64,000 bases of DNA from JABDEZ01 sp965276955 (GTDB taxonomy: Bacteria; Bacteroidota; Bacteroidia; Chitinophagales; Chitinophagaceae), in the NCBI GenBank assembly GCA_965276955.1, contig CBDIBP010000042.1:85415-149414 (forward strand), written 5' to 3'. A model generated the notes under the pieces. That model saw nothing but the letters and a program-made list of their open reading frames with translations. It made no database searches and was not told where the DNA came from. Position numbers and translations under genes: made by a program. Positions within the stretch are counted from its first letter, which is position 1. Every line of letters begins with the position of its first letter. Of the stretch, positions 18,461 through 28,166 are shown piece by piece.

Positions 18461-21400
18461 ATGCACAAATACTGTTCATTAATATTTTTCTGCATTTTTA
18501 TCCCATTTATTACTAAAGGTCAGTTCGCTCATCAGTCTAATTTTACGATATACAATGGTTTGCCTTCTGATCATGTGTACTACATATTGAACGACAGCTA
18601 CGGTTATTTATGGATGGCTACCACCGAAGGCGTGGTCAGGTACAATGGTTATTCTTTTAAAACCTATAACCAGTCCGACGGGCTTCCCAATAATGATGTC
18701 TGGTATTTGTTCGAGGATAATAAAAAGAGGATGTGGCTATCTACTCTTTCGACCGACCTTGGATATATCTATAATGGAAGATATAAGAAAATATACATTC
18801 AGGATTACTGATGCCAGAATGCTTCCCACATATATGACGAATACAAGTTCGGGTATTATTTTCTCTAACCTCTGTCGGAAGAACGATTTGAATTCCCAAA
18901 TTTGTCTGGAACGGAACGACACATTATATAGCTATTGTTTGTTAGAGCCCTCACCCGGAATTGACCTTAACAGTGGTGGCTACTTCATAAATAATAAAAA
19001 AGAGAGCTTTATGCCACGACGTATACAGCTAACGACATTTATTCTATCAAGCTAAACGGGCCCAGTATTAGTGTACGTAAGGTGGTTTCAAATATCGGTC
19101 ATGCAGGGAGGAGTCTGAACATGTCTGATTACGTGTATGGTGATTTTTATATCACTTATATTAAACCAATATTGTCCGAAACCCCAGTACTATAATGAGT
19201 ATTTAAGCGTTATACGATCTAAAAAAAGGTACCCGGGACAGGTTAGAATTAAAAAAAAATGAACATGAGCATGTGATTCTCACGGAGAGTATCGGGAACA
19301 TATTGCACGTGATAACAGACAAGAATATTTATAAGTACGACTCAGTGTTAAGTTTGTTGCAGATAATTCCTAATAGAAGTCTTGTAAAGGACGGGGATGC
19401 AGCCCGGAATGTTATTGCATTAATAGATGATCCATTTTGGGGTAGATGTGTCGGAACAGCCACAAATGGTGCATATATAGACTTTGGAAAACAAAATAGT
19501 TTTAAAAAGTCCAGTATATTATTGTCAGGGTATACATACGCTGGCAGGAGTGCTGATTCAGTAAATTTCTGGTGGAACAAACAGGACAATAAACTGATGA
19601 GTATCGGTGATAACGGAAAAACACACACTCAGGCTTTCCCTGAATTTTCTAATGTGAAGATAATTTCATGCGATAACAGGAGGTCCTTACTATTATCTAA
19701 TATACGTCAGTATTGGTATGATAATAAGAGCGGCAAAGTGAGCTCATTTTTCTCATCTGTGGATAGTATTGTCGTGGACCGATCGGTACGAAAGATCAAC
19801 GTTAAAAATGCTTATATAAATGCCAAAAATGGTGTATGCATAGGTAACAACTATTTTTTGCTGTTTGCCAATCACTTCATGAAATATTCATTTGCTGGGC
19901 AGTTAGTTTATGCTGAAAATATAGATGAATATAAATACAAGTACATATTCTATGACCCGGTGCGAAAGCAAGTTTGGGCATACAATGAAGACAAAATACT
20001 CATTTATGACCAGGTCAGCAGTAAGAAAACTTTTATCAATAGGAAGGCTTTAGATCTGTTGCACATTTCAAAAGTGGAACAGTTGCTTTTTGACGACAAA
20101 AATGGGAACATCTTCATAAAAGATCAAAATAACTTTTTCATTTTTGATGATCATACGCTTCATTGTAAAGAATTGTTTACTGACCATACGCTCATCAATA
20201 GCCGTTTTTATTTGTTTGGAGACATGCTAATAGGCACTGGAAAATTTGGTGTGTTTTTTAGTAAGATCTTAGGGCCTGCAAATGTATCTACCCCGTACTT
20301 ATATAGAAATGTAAAAAACGACCAGTATCAATATATCTATGATGTTTCCACGTCTTCTAAAGAGGTCTTGTTAAATACCGATAAGGGAACTTACAGCATA
20401 CCGATGCTACTAAATGTGAAAGGCAGTAATTCTGCGGATCTGGGAAAGTATAGATTGATCTTGAATTACCAGGATAGTATTTTGGCCCTTAAGGATGGCG
20501 ATACAATAAATATAAAGCAATTTGCTACATCACTAAATTTCGATGTGATAAATCCTTTGGGCAGTGGCACACCTAAATACGCCTATCGTTTTGGTTCGGA
20601 AAACGCTGGCGTTCACGTGCTTAATGCTGGTGATTTTACGTTGCCAAAGGTAACCCCGGACAACTACTATGTGCTATACCTGAATGTGTACGACGACGTT
20701 TGGAAAAGTAAAACTATCAAACTCATTCTATACGTCCAGCCCTATTGGTGGCAGTCGTCATTTAGCCGAAGAGCGATCTTATTGTCTGCGCTTATTTTGC
20801 TTACGCTGATAGTTGTTATGGCAATATATATTACACGACGAATAGAGGAGCAGAAGAACAGAAAACACAGCCTGCAGTTAGGGCTTGAGTTGAGAGCGGT
20901 ATACGCGCAATTAAACCCTCACTTCATTTTCAATAGCCTTAACCTCACACTCTACCTTATTTCTAAGAACAAGCTCGACGACGCATATACCCATGTGCTT
21001 AAGTTCTCTGGTTTGTTACGGGCCTATCTCAGATCCTGCCGCAACAGGTTCATTACAATTGCCGACGAAGCTACCAACATAGGCAATTATATACAATTGC
21101 AGCAAATGAGGTTTGATAACATTTTTACTTATGAGATCATTATTGACCCCCAGCTTTCACCGGTCGCTACAAAAATACCAGCGCTTATTTTACAGCCTAT
21201 TGTAGAAAATGCCATCAATCATGGTTTGTTACCTAAAGGCAAGGGAGGGCACCTGGTCATTGAATTTATAAAGCAGGAAAATAAAGCTATTACTATTAAC
21301 GTTGATGACAACGGTGTAGGAAGGAAACATGCAGCGGAAATTAGTGTACCGGAACTTAAGAAAGCGGACTCTTATGGTTCTGGCCTTACAGACGAACTGA

Positions 21401-21522
21401 TCGATATATTCAATAGATATGAGAATGCTGGCATAGAACTGAATTATATAGACAAAGAGTTCCCATTGACAGGAACAAAAGTCCAGATAGAAATAAAAAA
21501 TCCCAACTACAATGCAAGATAA
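18461..21522 (+). pseudogene. LytS-type sensor histidine kinase with ligand-binding propeller, frame broken in N-terminal part
   Basis: The first 350 bp encode a signal peptide and the two-component-regulator propeller start (YNGLPSDHVYYILNDSYGYLWMATTEGVVRYNG). From 19273 an unbroken frame of 749 residues carries the rest of the sensor, a Y_Y_Y-like domain (about 430-490), one membrane helix (about 497-520), and a His_kinase domain with LNPHFIFNSLN and an ATPase domain with QPIVENAINHGL and DDNGVGRKH. Between about 18800 and 19260 the coding sense moves through at least four frame changes, several beside A or C runs. Its 3' end overlaps the response-regulator gene by 11 bp, so the two form one unit. 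Confidence 0.8.
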
Positions 21523-22258
21523 ATACAGATGTATCATAATAGATGATGAAGAATATGCGGTAGATCTGCTGGTTTCACGACTGCTAATACTGAATAAGAA
21601 CGTAGAGGTGATACATACATATACAGACTGGACCAACGCCCTGGAAGGGCTGCGGCAGTACGAATGCGATATATTGTTCCTTGATATTTCTATGCGGGAA
21701 AGAAGCGGTATGGATCTCCTCAAACTGATGCCTGGTATAAAGAGTGAGGTCATTTTTGTTACTGCTTATTCTGAGTATGCTATAAATGCATTTAAGTTAT
21801 CAGCCACGGGATATGTACTGAAACCGATAGACGACGTGGATCTGGCACAAGCGCTCAATAGAGCAATAGAAAATGTGCAGACCAAGAGGCTGGCTGCGCG
21901 AACAATTGTGCCAAATGCAGTGCCCAATAAAATAGGCATACCCAATCAAAAGTCTATAGTTTATGTAGACACCAATGATATACTATATCTGGAAGCTACC
22001 AATACCTATACCAAACTGGTAATGAAAAATGAGGATCTGCTTTGCTCTTACAATTTGGGGAAGTACAAGCCGTTGTTGCCCGAAAGTATTTTTTACCAGA
22101 TACACAGGTCTTACATTGTGAACCTCAACTACATCAGCAGGTACGAGAATGCCGGGTATATTATTATGCACAACCGTCAGGAAATACCTGTGTCGAAGAA
22201 TATACGGGAAGAGTTCTTAAAACTGTTCAACCGCGTTATTATTCCCAGCGGCAAGTAG
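21512..22258 (+). CDS. LytTR-family response regulator
   Basis: A 248-residue regulator: a receiver domain (residues 1-125) with acidic pocket DDEE and phospho-acceptor D58 in DILFLDISM, then a LytTR DNA-binding domain (about 145-245) containing YLEATNTYTKLVMKN and the typical IHRSYIVNLNYI motif. It starts inside the end of the upstream LytS-type kinase (11-bp overlap), making a standard LytS/LytTR pair by translational coupling. Targets unknown. Confidence 0.93.
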   Translation: MQDKYRCIIIDDEEYAVDLLVSRLLILNKNVEVIHTYTDWTNALEGLRQYECDILFLDISMRERSGMDLLKLMPGIKSEVIFVTAYSEYAINAFKLSATGYVLKPIDDVDLAQALNRAIENVQTKRLAARTIVPNAVPNKIGIPNQKSIVYVDTNDILYLEATNTYTKLVMKNEDLLCSYNLGKYKPLLPESIFYQIHRSYIVNLNYISRYENAGYIIMHNRQEIPVSKNIREEFLKLFNRVIIPSGK

Positions 22259-22935
22259 TTTTAGTTTATATGTTATTGATAATCAATGTTTTTTGATTAT
22301 TCTATGTATTTAGTAAATGCGCTCTTCCCTTAAGCAAAATGCACTTTCACAAGATATTATTGGCATTACACTAAATGCGAACTGTTTATGGGCTGCAGAT
22401 CGATGAGATTTGAACTGAAGGATAGCGAAAAGTAAAGGACGCCATCTTTCGGATTTTTTTGATCATCAGGAGAGAGAATGAATTTTAACCATGCATGTGC
22501 TGCTGTTGTAGAACGAATAATGCACCAATCAGCATACAAGGAAAATGTTCTTCTTTTCAAGCGCTTTCGTCAATACCGAGGTCAGCCCCTATAAAAGCCC
22601 AAATATCGTTGTTACTATTACCCACACAAAATTAAACCCCGGTGATCAAAAAAACTTCTGGGCTATCAGTACTCTGGTAGCCCAATTTGTTTTTAGGGGA
22701 TGATTATCACATATTTCCATAAGGCGATTCAATTTTGTTTTTATCTATAGGAATCACCCCCTGTTAATAAGTAATCGATATCCTACCCGTTTTAAGCTTC
22801 AAATAACCCTAAGCCGAATTATTACGGTTTTATTTTTTCACCCTACAGGAAATTTCTATCATAAACATATTACCGCACATAAAAAGCCCGGCAGGCACAA
22901 CACCAACCAAGCTTCAACTAAATATAATTAATATT
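22259..22935. other. 677-bp intergenic stretch without a recognisable gene
   Basis: Convergent gap between the LytTR regulator and ftsY. Only short unconvincing frames occur on either strand. It contains one terminator-like hairpin (listed separately) about 400 bp beyond the last plus-strand gene, which hints at an independent transcript such as a small RNA. I see no tandem repeats and no known RNA family. Confidence 0.5.
22659..22694 (+). terminator. terminator-like hairpin in the intergenic gap
   Basis: TGGGCTATCAG (22659-22669) pairs with CTGGTAGCCCA (22674-22684) with a single mismatch or wobble, has a 4-nt loop and is followed by ATTTGTTTTT. It is too far from the LytTR gene (400 bp) to be that gene's obvious terminator. 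Confidence 0.55.
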
Positions 22936-23913
22936 TTACCCTTGTAAATTGAACAAGCTATCCACGAACTCTTCCTTATTAAATATCTGCAGATCTTCCA
23001 TTTTTTCGCCCACACCTATGTACTTCACAGGTATCTTAAATTGGTGCGCTATAGCCAATACCACGCCGCCCTTCGCTGTGCCATCAAGCTTGGTAATGGC
23101 TATTGCGGTAACATCGGTTGCAGCGGTAAACTGGCGGGCCTGCTCTATGGCGTTTTGGCCGGTGCTTCCATCAAGTACAAGTAGTACTTCGTGGGGCGCA
23201 TCGGGCATTTTCTTGCTAATGACGCGGCGTATCTTGCCCAGCTCGTCCATGAGGTATGCTTTGTTGTGCAGACGGCCCGCGGTATCTATTATCACAATAT
23301 CGCTTTCGCGGGCTATACCGCTGGCTACAGCATCAAATGCTACCGAGCTGGGGTCGCTGCCCATTTCTTTTTTTACTATAGGCACACCTACACGGTCGCT
23401 CCATATGGTCAGTTGGTCTACGGCTGCTGCCCTAAAGGTATCTGCAGCGCCCAGCAGTACATTTTTCCCATTCTTTTTAAAGTTGTGAGCCAGCTTACCT
23501 ATGGTGGTGGTCTTGCCTACGCCGTTCACACCCACTACCAGTATCACATATGGTTTCTTGTTCTTCGGTATGTCGAACGTCTCGAACTCATTGGTTGCAG
23601 ATGTGGTCAATATGGCCATCATCTCCTCCTGCAGTATGCGGTTCAGTTCCGATGTACCTACGTATTTATCGCGGGCCACCCGCTCTTCTATTCGCTTGAT
23701 AATGGCAACTGTAGTGTCTACTCCTACATCGGCGCTCACCAAGGCTTCTTCCACCTGGTCCAGCACCTCTTCATCTACCTTATCCTTGCCGGCTATGGCC
23801 TTGGTTATCTTTGAGAAAAAGCCATCCTTGGTTTTCTTCAACCCCTCGTCCAGCGCCTCTTTTTGCTCTTGCTGCTCTTTGTTTCGTTTAAAAATTTTAT
23901 CGAAAAAACCCAT
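22936..23913 (-). CDS. ftsY: signal recognition particle receptor FtsY
   Basis: A 325-residue SRP GTPase: a short charged N-terminal region, the NG-domain helical bundle (about 35-110) and the G domain with P-loop GVNGVGKTTTIGK, the DTFRAAAVDQL insertion-box phrase, DTAGRLHNK and TKLDGTAKGG. It docks SRP-ribosome complexes at the inner membrane for co-translational insertion. The long acidic A domain of E. coli FtsY is absent, as is usual in Bacteroidota. Start at the ATG followed by GFFDKIFKRNK, a typical amphipathic membrane-targeting start. Confidence 0.97.
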   Translation of the reverse strand: MGFFDKIFKRNKEQQEQKEALDEGLKKTKDGFFSKITKAIAGKDKVDEEVLDQVEEALVSADVGVDTTVAIIKRIEERVARDKYVGTSELNRILQEEMMAILTTSATNEFETFDIPKNKKPYVILVVGVNGVGKTTTIGKLAHNFKKNGKNVLLGAADTFRAAAVDQLTIWSDRVGVPIVKKEMGSDPSSVAFDAVASGIARESDIVIIDTAGRLHNKAYLMDELGKIRRVISKKMPDAPHEVLLVLDGSTGQNAIEQARQFTAATDVTAIAITKLDGTAKGGVVLAIAHQFKIPVKYIGVGEKMEDLQIFNKEEFVDSLFNLQG

Positions 23914-24014
23914 AGTGCTGTTAGCCGGTTATTGTAATGGTATCGTAAATAATAATGTGCGAAGGTACAGTATTGATAAGGAATAATTAATAACGTCCAT
24001 TGATGGGTATATCA

Positions 24015-24413
24015 TCAGGAAGCGGGGTTGGCGGGTCCCTTCATGCCCTTTAAGGTAGATAATACAAAAATAGCCATGAACGGAACAGGCCCGCAAAAGG
24101 AGACCCTTATATTGTATATCACATCCATGAAGTCGCTGCCGAACCAGTGGAGTGCCGCATGCAGTGCACCTGTAGCAAATATCAATGCGAATACCAGTAT
24201 GTAGCTAATGAGCCAGAGTTGCTTTGTCCACCTGATGCCACTCTTGGCAAAAGGTATGTAGCCTATGCCCATTACCAATGCCAGCAGCAGAATGTGGAAC
24301 AGCTTTCTTCTGCCTTCAGGCACGTTCACTGCTTCACCAAAGAAAAAAATGTCCACTACGCTAATAGCAATAATGAGAACGATGCATACCCATGTGCTCC
24401 ATTTACGCAGCAT
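24015..24413 (-). CDS. exosortase-associated small membrane protein
   Basis: A 132-residue protein with four hydrophobic helices and few loops. It starts 11 bp inside the end of the upstream exosortase gene, so the two are co-translated. Bacteroidota exosortases (XrtF, XrtX classes) are regularly followed by one small multi-pass partner, and this gene has that size and position. I cannot assign it to a numbered family from sequence alone. The partner's role, possibly substrate handling or protein stabilisation, is not established. Confidence 0.7.
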   Translation of the reverse strand: MLRKWSTWVCIVLIIAISVVDIFFFGEAVNVPEGRRKLFHILLLALVMGIGYIPFAKSGIRWTKQLWLISYILVFALIFATGALHAALHWFGSDFMDVIYNIRVSFCGPVPFMAIFVLSTLKGMKGPANPAS

Positions 24414-24939
24414 TTTGCATATACTTTTTACTGTACAGTATCCAAAGGTAAAAAATGACCCCGTAAATGAATATTTTGAAGAGATAGTGGTGTGCGAAGT
24501 CAGCTATTGGGTGGTTATTGTAGAACAAAACTGCCAGCCCAGCGCATCTAAGTATATTGAGCACAGTAATAAGCACCAGGCCTCCAATGGCAAACAGCCA
24601 AAAGCGTTTACGGGTAGTAGGTATGCACAGCATGAAACCTATGTAGAGTACCAACAGCTCCAGCGCATTGCAAGCTGCGGCTACTATTATGGCCTGCTTG
24701 CCATTGATGAAAATGGTGGCATTTTGTACAGTGGTATCGGCATAGAAGAAAGTAAGCAACTTATGTGTCCAGAATACTACAAAGTGTGTCAGTTGCTGGT
24801 CGGGGATACCTGTAGGTTTCAGTAACAGATTATATAGCAGCTCCCATATCACAAACAACACTGACGCACGCAGCAGAAAGCGCCTGAGATTAAGTGGTAG
24901 GTCGTAATAAGTTTTTTTAACTTGGGATATCAGATCCAT
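24403..24939 (-). CDS. exosortase/archaeosortase family transpeptidase
   Basis: A 178-residue multi-pass membrane protein. The three hallmark residues of the family are visible in order: Cys in AACNALELLVLY, Arg in LNILRCAGLAVL, and His in DFAHHYLFKIFIYG. Exosortases cleave and transfer proteins carrying a PEP-CTERM-like tail. The ATG at 24939 is preferred over one at 24990 because a good -7 box lies between them and typical family length is matched. No exopolysaccharide gene cluster and no obvious short-tail substrate is present nearby. Confidence 0.82.
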   Translation of the reverse strand: MDLISQVKKTYYDLPLNLRRFLLRASVLFVIWELLYNLLLKPTGIPDQQLTHFVVFWTHKLLTFFYADTTVQNATIFINGKQAIIVAAACNALELLVLYIGFMLCIPTTRKRFWLFAIGGLVLITVLNILRCAGLAVLFYNNHPIADFAHHYLFKIFIYGVIFYLWILYSKKYMQNAA

Positions 24940-24957
24940 GGAGGCTGCTAACTTATG

Positions 24958-24965
24958 CAAATATA
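24958..24965 (-). promoter_or_regulatory. candidate -7 box (TATATTTG) of the exosortase pair
   Basis: On the minus strand this reads TATATTTG, matching TAnnTTTG, 18 bp before the chosen start. A TTTG occurs at 24988-24991, 22 bp further upstream, near the expected -33 position. Confidence 0.5.
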
Positions 24966-25058
24966 TGCCTAAGAAGTATAATTGCCGCAAACACGATGAT
25001 AAATGACCCTAATCAGGTAGAATATAAAGGGCCAGAAAATATCCGGCCCTTTATACTA

Positions 25059-26288
25059 TTATTTGTTCAGTTTCTTTTTCAGATTTTCATCCAGTGCATC
25101 CAGGAATTCGTCTGTATACAGGTAGTCGGTACCGTGAGCGACGTTGTTGCCGCTAACGCAAACTGCAAGATCCTTGGTCATCTTGCCGCTTTCTACGGTC
25201 TCAATGCATACTTGCTCCAGCGCTTCGCAGAAGTCTATAAGCTCCTGGTTGTTATCCAGCTTGCCCCTGAAGGCCAGTCCACGTGTCCATGCAAAGATGG
25301 ATGCGATAGGATTGGTAGATGTTGGACGGCCTTTCTGGTACTCACGGTAGTGGCGGGTCACAGTACCATGTGCAGCTTCTGCTTCCATGGTCTGGCCATC
25401 GGGAGTGATGAGTACTGAGGTCATGAGGCCCAGAGAACCAAAACCCTGTGCTACTGTATCGCTTTGTACATCGCCATCGTAGTTCTTACATGCCCATACA
25501 AAGTTGCCATTCCATTTCAAGGCGCTGGCTACCATGTCGTCTATCAGGCGGTGCTCGTAAGTGATACCGGCAGCTTCATATGCAGTTTTGAACTCGGTTT
25601 CGTAGATGTTCTGGAAAATATCCTTAAAGCGGCCATCATATTTTTTTAGGATGGTGTTCTTCGAAGAGAAGTACAGCGGCCATTTTTTAGACAATGCCAT
25701 GTTGAAGCAAGAACGTGCAAAGCCTATGATAGATTCATCGGTATTGTACATAGCCAGCGCCACGCCATCACCTTTAAAATCATATACCACATGCTCTATC
25801 ACTTGTCCGTCCTCACCTTCAAATTTGATGGTCAGTTTGCCTTTGCCCTTCGTTACCATATCGGTAGCGCGGTATTGGTCGCCGAATGCGTGGCGGCCTA
25901 TCATGATAGGTGCGGTCCAGTTAGGCACCAGTCGTGGAATGTTATTGATAACAATAGGCTCGCGGAACACGGTACCATCCAGTATGTTGCGGATAGTGCC
26001 GTTAGGGCTTTTCCACATCTGTTTCAGGTTAAATTCCTTTACGCGTGCTTCATCAGGGGTAATGGTAGCACACTTTATACCTACACCATATTGTTTTATG
26101 GCGTTGGCCGCATCTACGGTCACCTGGTCATCGGTAGCGTCACGATACTCCATGCCCAGGTCATAATATTTAATGTCTACCTCCAGGTAGGGGAGTATCA
26201 GTTTGTCTTTAATGTACTTCCATATCACACGGGTCATTTCATCTCCGTCCAGTTCTACTACGGGGTTTGCTACTTTGATCTTAGCCAT
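25059..26288 (-). CDS. icd: isocitrate dehydrogenase (NADP+), eukaryotic-like type
   Basis: A 409-residue TCA-cycle enzyme that oxidises isocitrate to 2-oxoglutarate. The N-terminus (VVELDGDEMTRVIW) and the substrate-binding phrase SPNGTIRNILDGTVFREPI identify the homodimeric, eukaryotic-like NADP subfamily, not the E. coli Icd type. The coenzyme region EAAHGTVTRHYRE is present and full length is normal. A -7 box lies 87 bp upstream. Confidence 0.96.
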   Translation of the reverse strand: MAKIKVANPVVELDGDEMTRVIWKYIKDKLILPYLEVDIKYYDLGMEYRDATDDQVTVDAANAIKQYGVGIKCATITPDEARVKEFNLKQMWKSPNGTIRNILDGTVFREPIVINNIPRLVPNWTAPIMIGRHAFGDQYRATDMVTKGKGKLTIKFEGEDGQVIEHVVYDFKGDGVALAMYNTDESIIGFARSCFNMALSKKWPLYFSSKNTILKKYDGRFKDIFQNIYETEFKTAYEAAGITYEHRLIDDMVASALKWNGNFVWACKNYDGDVQSDTVAQGFGSLGLMTSVLITPDGQTMEAEAAHGTVTRHYREYQKGRPTSTNPIASIFAWTRGLAFRGKLDNNQELIDFCEALEQVCIETVESGKMTKDLAVCVSGNNVAHGTDYLYTDEFLDALDENLKKKLNK

Positions 26289-26374
26289 GAAAATGTGTAT
26301 TTTTTAAGGTTAAATGTTTTGATCGACAAAATATCGGAATGGCAATGTTTGCTGCATCGTTCCTTATTTATGCG

Positions 26375-26382
26375 CAAAAGTA
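26375..26382 (-). promoter_or_regulatory. candidate -7 box (TACTTTTG) of icd
   Basis: Matches TAnnTTTG on the minus strand and lies in the 200-bp divergent spacer between icd and the DUF427 gene, 87 bp from the icd start. No clear -33 element. Confidence 0.45.
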
Positions 26383-26489
26383 ATGAGTTTAGAACATAAA
26401 GCTAAGTTTTGCTGTTAATGTCCCTATAGAGCAAATTTTTAAGGAGATATCATTATAAAATATTATTTTTCATCATCAAACCTTACGTC

Positions 26490-26771
26490 ATGAAAGCGAT
26501 CTGGAATAATGAAGTACTTGCGGAAAGCAACAACACTATAGTAGTGGAGAATAACCATTATTTTCCACCAGACTCTATAAAGAAAGAGTTTTTCAAACCA
26601 TCCGCCACCCATACTACTTGCCCCTGGAAAGGCGTTGCTTCCTATTACTCGCTGGATGTGAATGGAAGTGAGAATAAAGATGCGGCATGGTATTATCCTG
26701 TTGCTAAAGATGCGGCAAAGAATATAGAGCAATATGTTGCTTTTTGGAAAGGGGTAAGCATTACCAGCTAA
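26490..26771 (+). CDS. DUF427 domain protein
   Basis: A complete 93-residue DUF427 protein, recognised from MKAIWNNEVLAESNNT, the HTTCPWKGVASYYSL core with its cysteine, and AWYYPVAKDAAKNI. The family folds as a compact beta barrel and has no firmly known activity. It is the first gene of a run of six plus-strand genes ending with egtD, and it precedes the next start by only 9 bp, so it is probably co-transcribed with the ergothioneine genes. Confidence 0.9.
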   Translation: MKAIWNNEVLAESNNTIVVENNHYFPPDSIKKEFFKPSATHTTCPWKGVASYYSLDVNGSENKDAAWYYPVAKDAAKNIEQYVAFWKGVSITS

Positions 26772-26780
26772 AACTTATGT

Positions 26781-28166
26781 ATGACGGAACAGTATGACGC
26801 AATAATAATCGGCTCTGGCCAGGCCGGTACGCCATTAGCCAGGCGGTTGGCAAATGCCGGGTGGAAGGTAGCTATCATAGAAAAGAAATGGCCCGGCGGC
26901 ACTTGCGTGAACGTGGGGTGCACCCCTACAAAAACCATGGTAGCATCGGCAAAGATGGCTTACCAGGCCAGGCGCAGCAGCGAGTATGGTATACAGGTAA
27001 GCGATGTAGCTGTAGATATGCCCGCGATAAAAGACCGCAAAGATAGCGTGGTCAGTAAGTCGCGGCATGGGTCGGAGAAGAGTCTGACGACCATACCGGG
27101 CTTGGAGCTGATACACGGCGAAGCCGCCTTCACAGATAACAAGGTGGTTGCTATGCAACTTAACGATGGTGGTGAACGCACGCTAACCGCCGAGCATATT
27201 TTTATCAATACCGGTGCACAGCCGGTCATCCCCGATATTCCCGGAATAAAGGACATAGCCTACCTGACCTCTGAGACGATCATGGAATTAGATACCGTAC
27301 CTGAGCACTTACTGATAATAGGTGCCGGGTATATAGCTATGGAGTTTGGGCAAATGTTCAGGCGGTTTGGTAGTAAGGTCACCATACTGGAACATGCAAA
27401 ACGGCTGCTGATGAAGGAAGACGAAGATATTGCCCAGGCTGTATTGAAAATATTTACCGATGAGACCATAGCCGTGCATACCGACAGCGAGGTGCAAAAG
27501 ATAAGTAAGGAGAAGGACGGCATTGAGGTAACTGTAAAAGTGGCCGGCAACGAGAGGCAAATAAGTTGCACCCATGTATTAGTGGCTACAGGGCGTGCAC
27601 CACAAACAAATGACCTGGGATTGGACAAAACCAATATTATAAAAGACGATAAAGGGAACATAAAGGTGAACGACAAGCTTGAAACTGCGGTGCCAGGTGT
27701 ATATGCACTGGGCGATGTGAAGGGTGGGCCTGCATTTACCCATATATCCTACAACGACTATATAGTGGTATGCAAGAATATACTGGACGGGAAGGATGTA
27801 AGCATTGCAGGCAGGCAGGTGCCTTATTGCATGTTCACCGACCCTGAATTGGGCAGGGTGGGGATGACCGAGCAGGAGGCGCGCCAAAAGGGATTGAATA
27901 TAAAAGTAGCCACATTGCCTATGGCGCATGTGGCCAGGGGTATAGAGACCGGTGAAACAAGGGGACTTATGAAAGCCGTGGTAGATGCTGACACTAAACA
28001 AATATTAGGCGCGGCCATACTGGGCGCGCAAGGTGGTGAAATAATGTGCGTATTACAAATGGCCATGATGGGCGGTATCGACTATGAAACTATAAGGGAG
28101 AATGTTTTTGCGCACCCTACCTTTAGTGAGTCGTTGAACAATTTGTTTATGACACTTGATAAATAA
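26781..28166 (+). CDS. pyridine-nucleotide disulfide oxidoreductase (mercuric reductase/glutathione reductase-like)
   Basis: A 461-residue class I flavoprotein. FAD site GSGQAGTPLARRL, redox-active pair C42/C47 in GGTCVNVGCTPTK, NAD(P) site GAGYIAMEFGQMFRRFG followed by an acidic residue (ILEH), which suggests NADH, and the catalytic base motif FAHPTFSE near the C-terminus. It lacks both the N-terminal metal-binding domain and the C-terminal cysteine pair of true MerA, so mercury reduction is unlikely even though such proteins are often annotated that way. Its stop codon overlaps the next start (TAATG). Position in an ergothioneine operon suggests it may reduce a small-molecule disulfide; that is inference. 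Confidence 0.88.
   Translation: MTEQYDAIIIGSGQAGTPLARRLANAGWKVAIIEKKWPGGTCVNVGCTPTKTMVASAKMAYQARRSSEYGIQVSDVAVDMPAIKDRKDSVVSKSRHGSEKSLTTIPGLELIHGEAAFTDNKVVAMQLNDGGERTLTAEHIFINTGAQPVIPDIPGIKDIAYLTSETIMELDTVPEHLLIIGAGYIAMEFGQMFRRFGSKVTILEHAKRLLMKEDEDIAQAVLKIFTDETIAVHTDSEVQKISKEKDGIEVTVKVAGNERQISCTHVLVATGRAPQTNDLGLDKTNIIKDDKGNIKVNDKLETAVPGVYALGDVKGGPAFTHISYNDYIVVCKNILDGKDVSIAGRQVPYCMFTDPELGRVGMTEQEARQKGLNIKVATLPMAHVARGIETGETRGLMKAVVDADTKQILGAAILGAQGGEIMCVLQMAMMGGIDYETIRENVFAHPTFSESLNNLFMTLDK

Noticed and set aside
14150..19270. Programmed ribosomal frameshifting or a degraded genomic region
   Set aside because: The indels are many, occur in unrelated genes, affect homopolymers of all bases and lack slippery-site structure. 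Conserved residues are kept, which argues against decay.
22366..22560. 64-residue minus-strand frame in the intergenic gap
   Set aside because: Composition is not protein-like and it has no promoter or family resemblance.
26781..28166. Mercuric reductase merA
   Set aside because: No NmerA domain, no C-terminal cysteine pair and no mer genes nearby; only the general disulfide reductase motifs are present.
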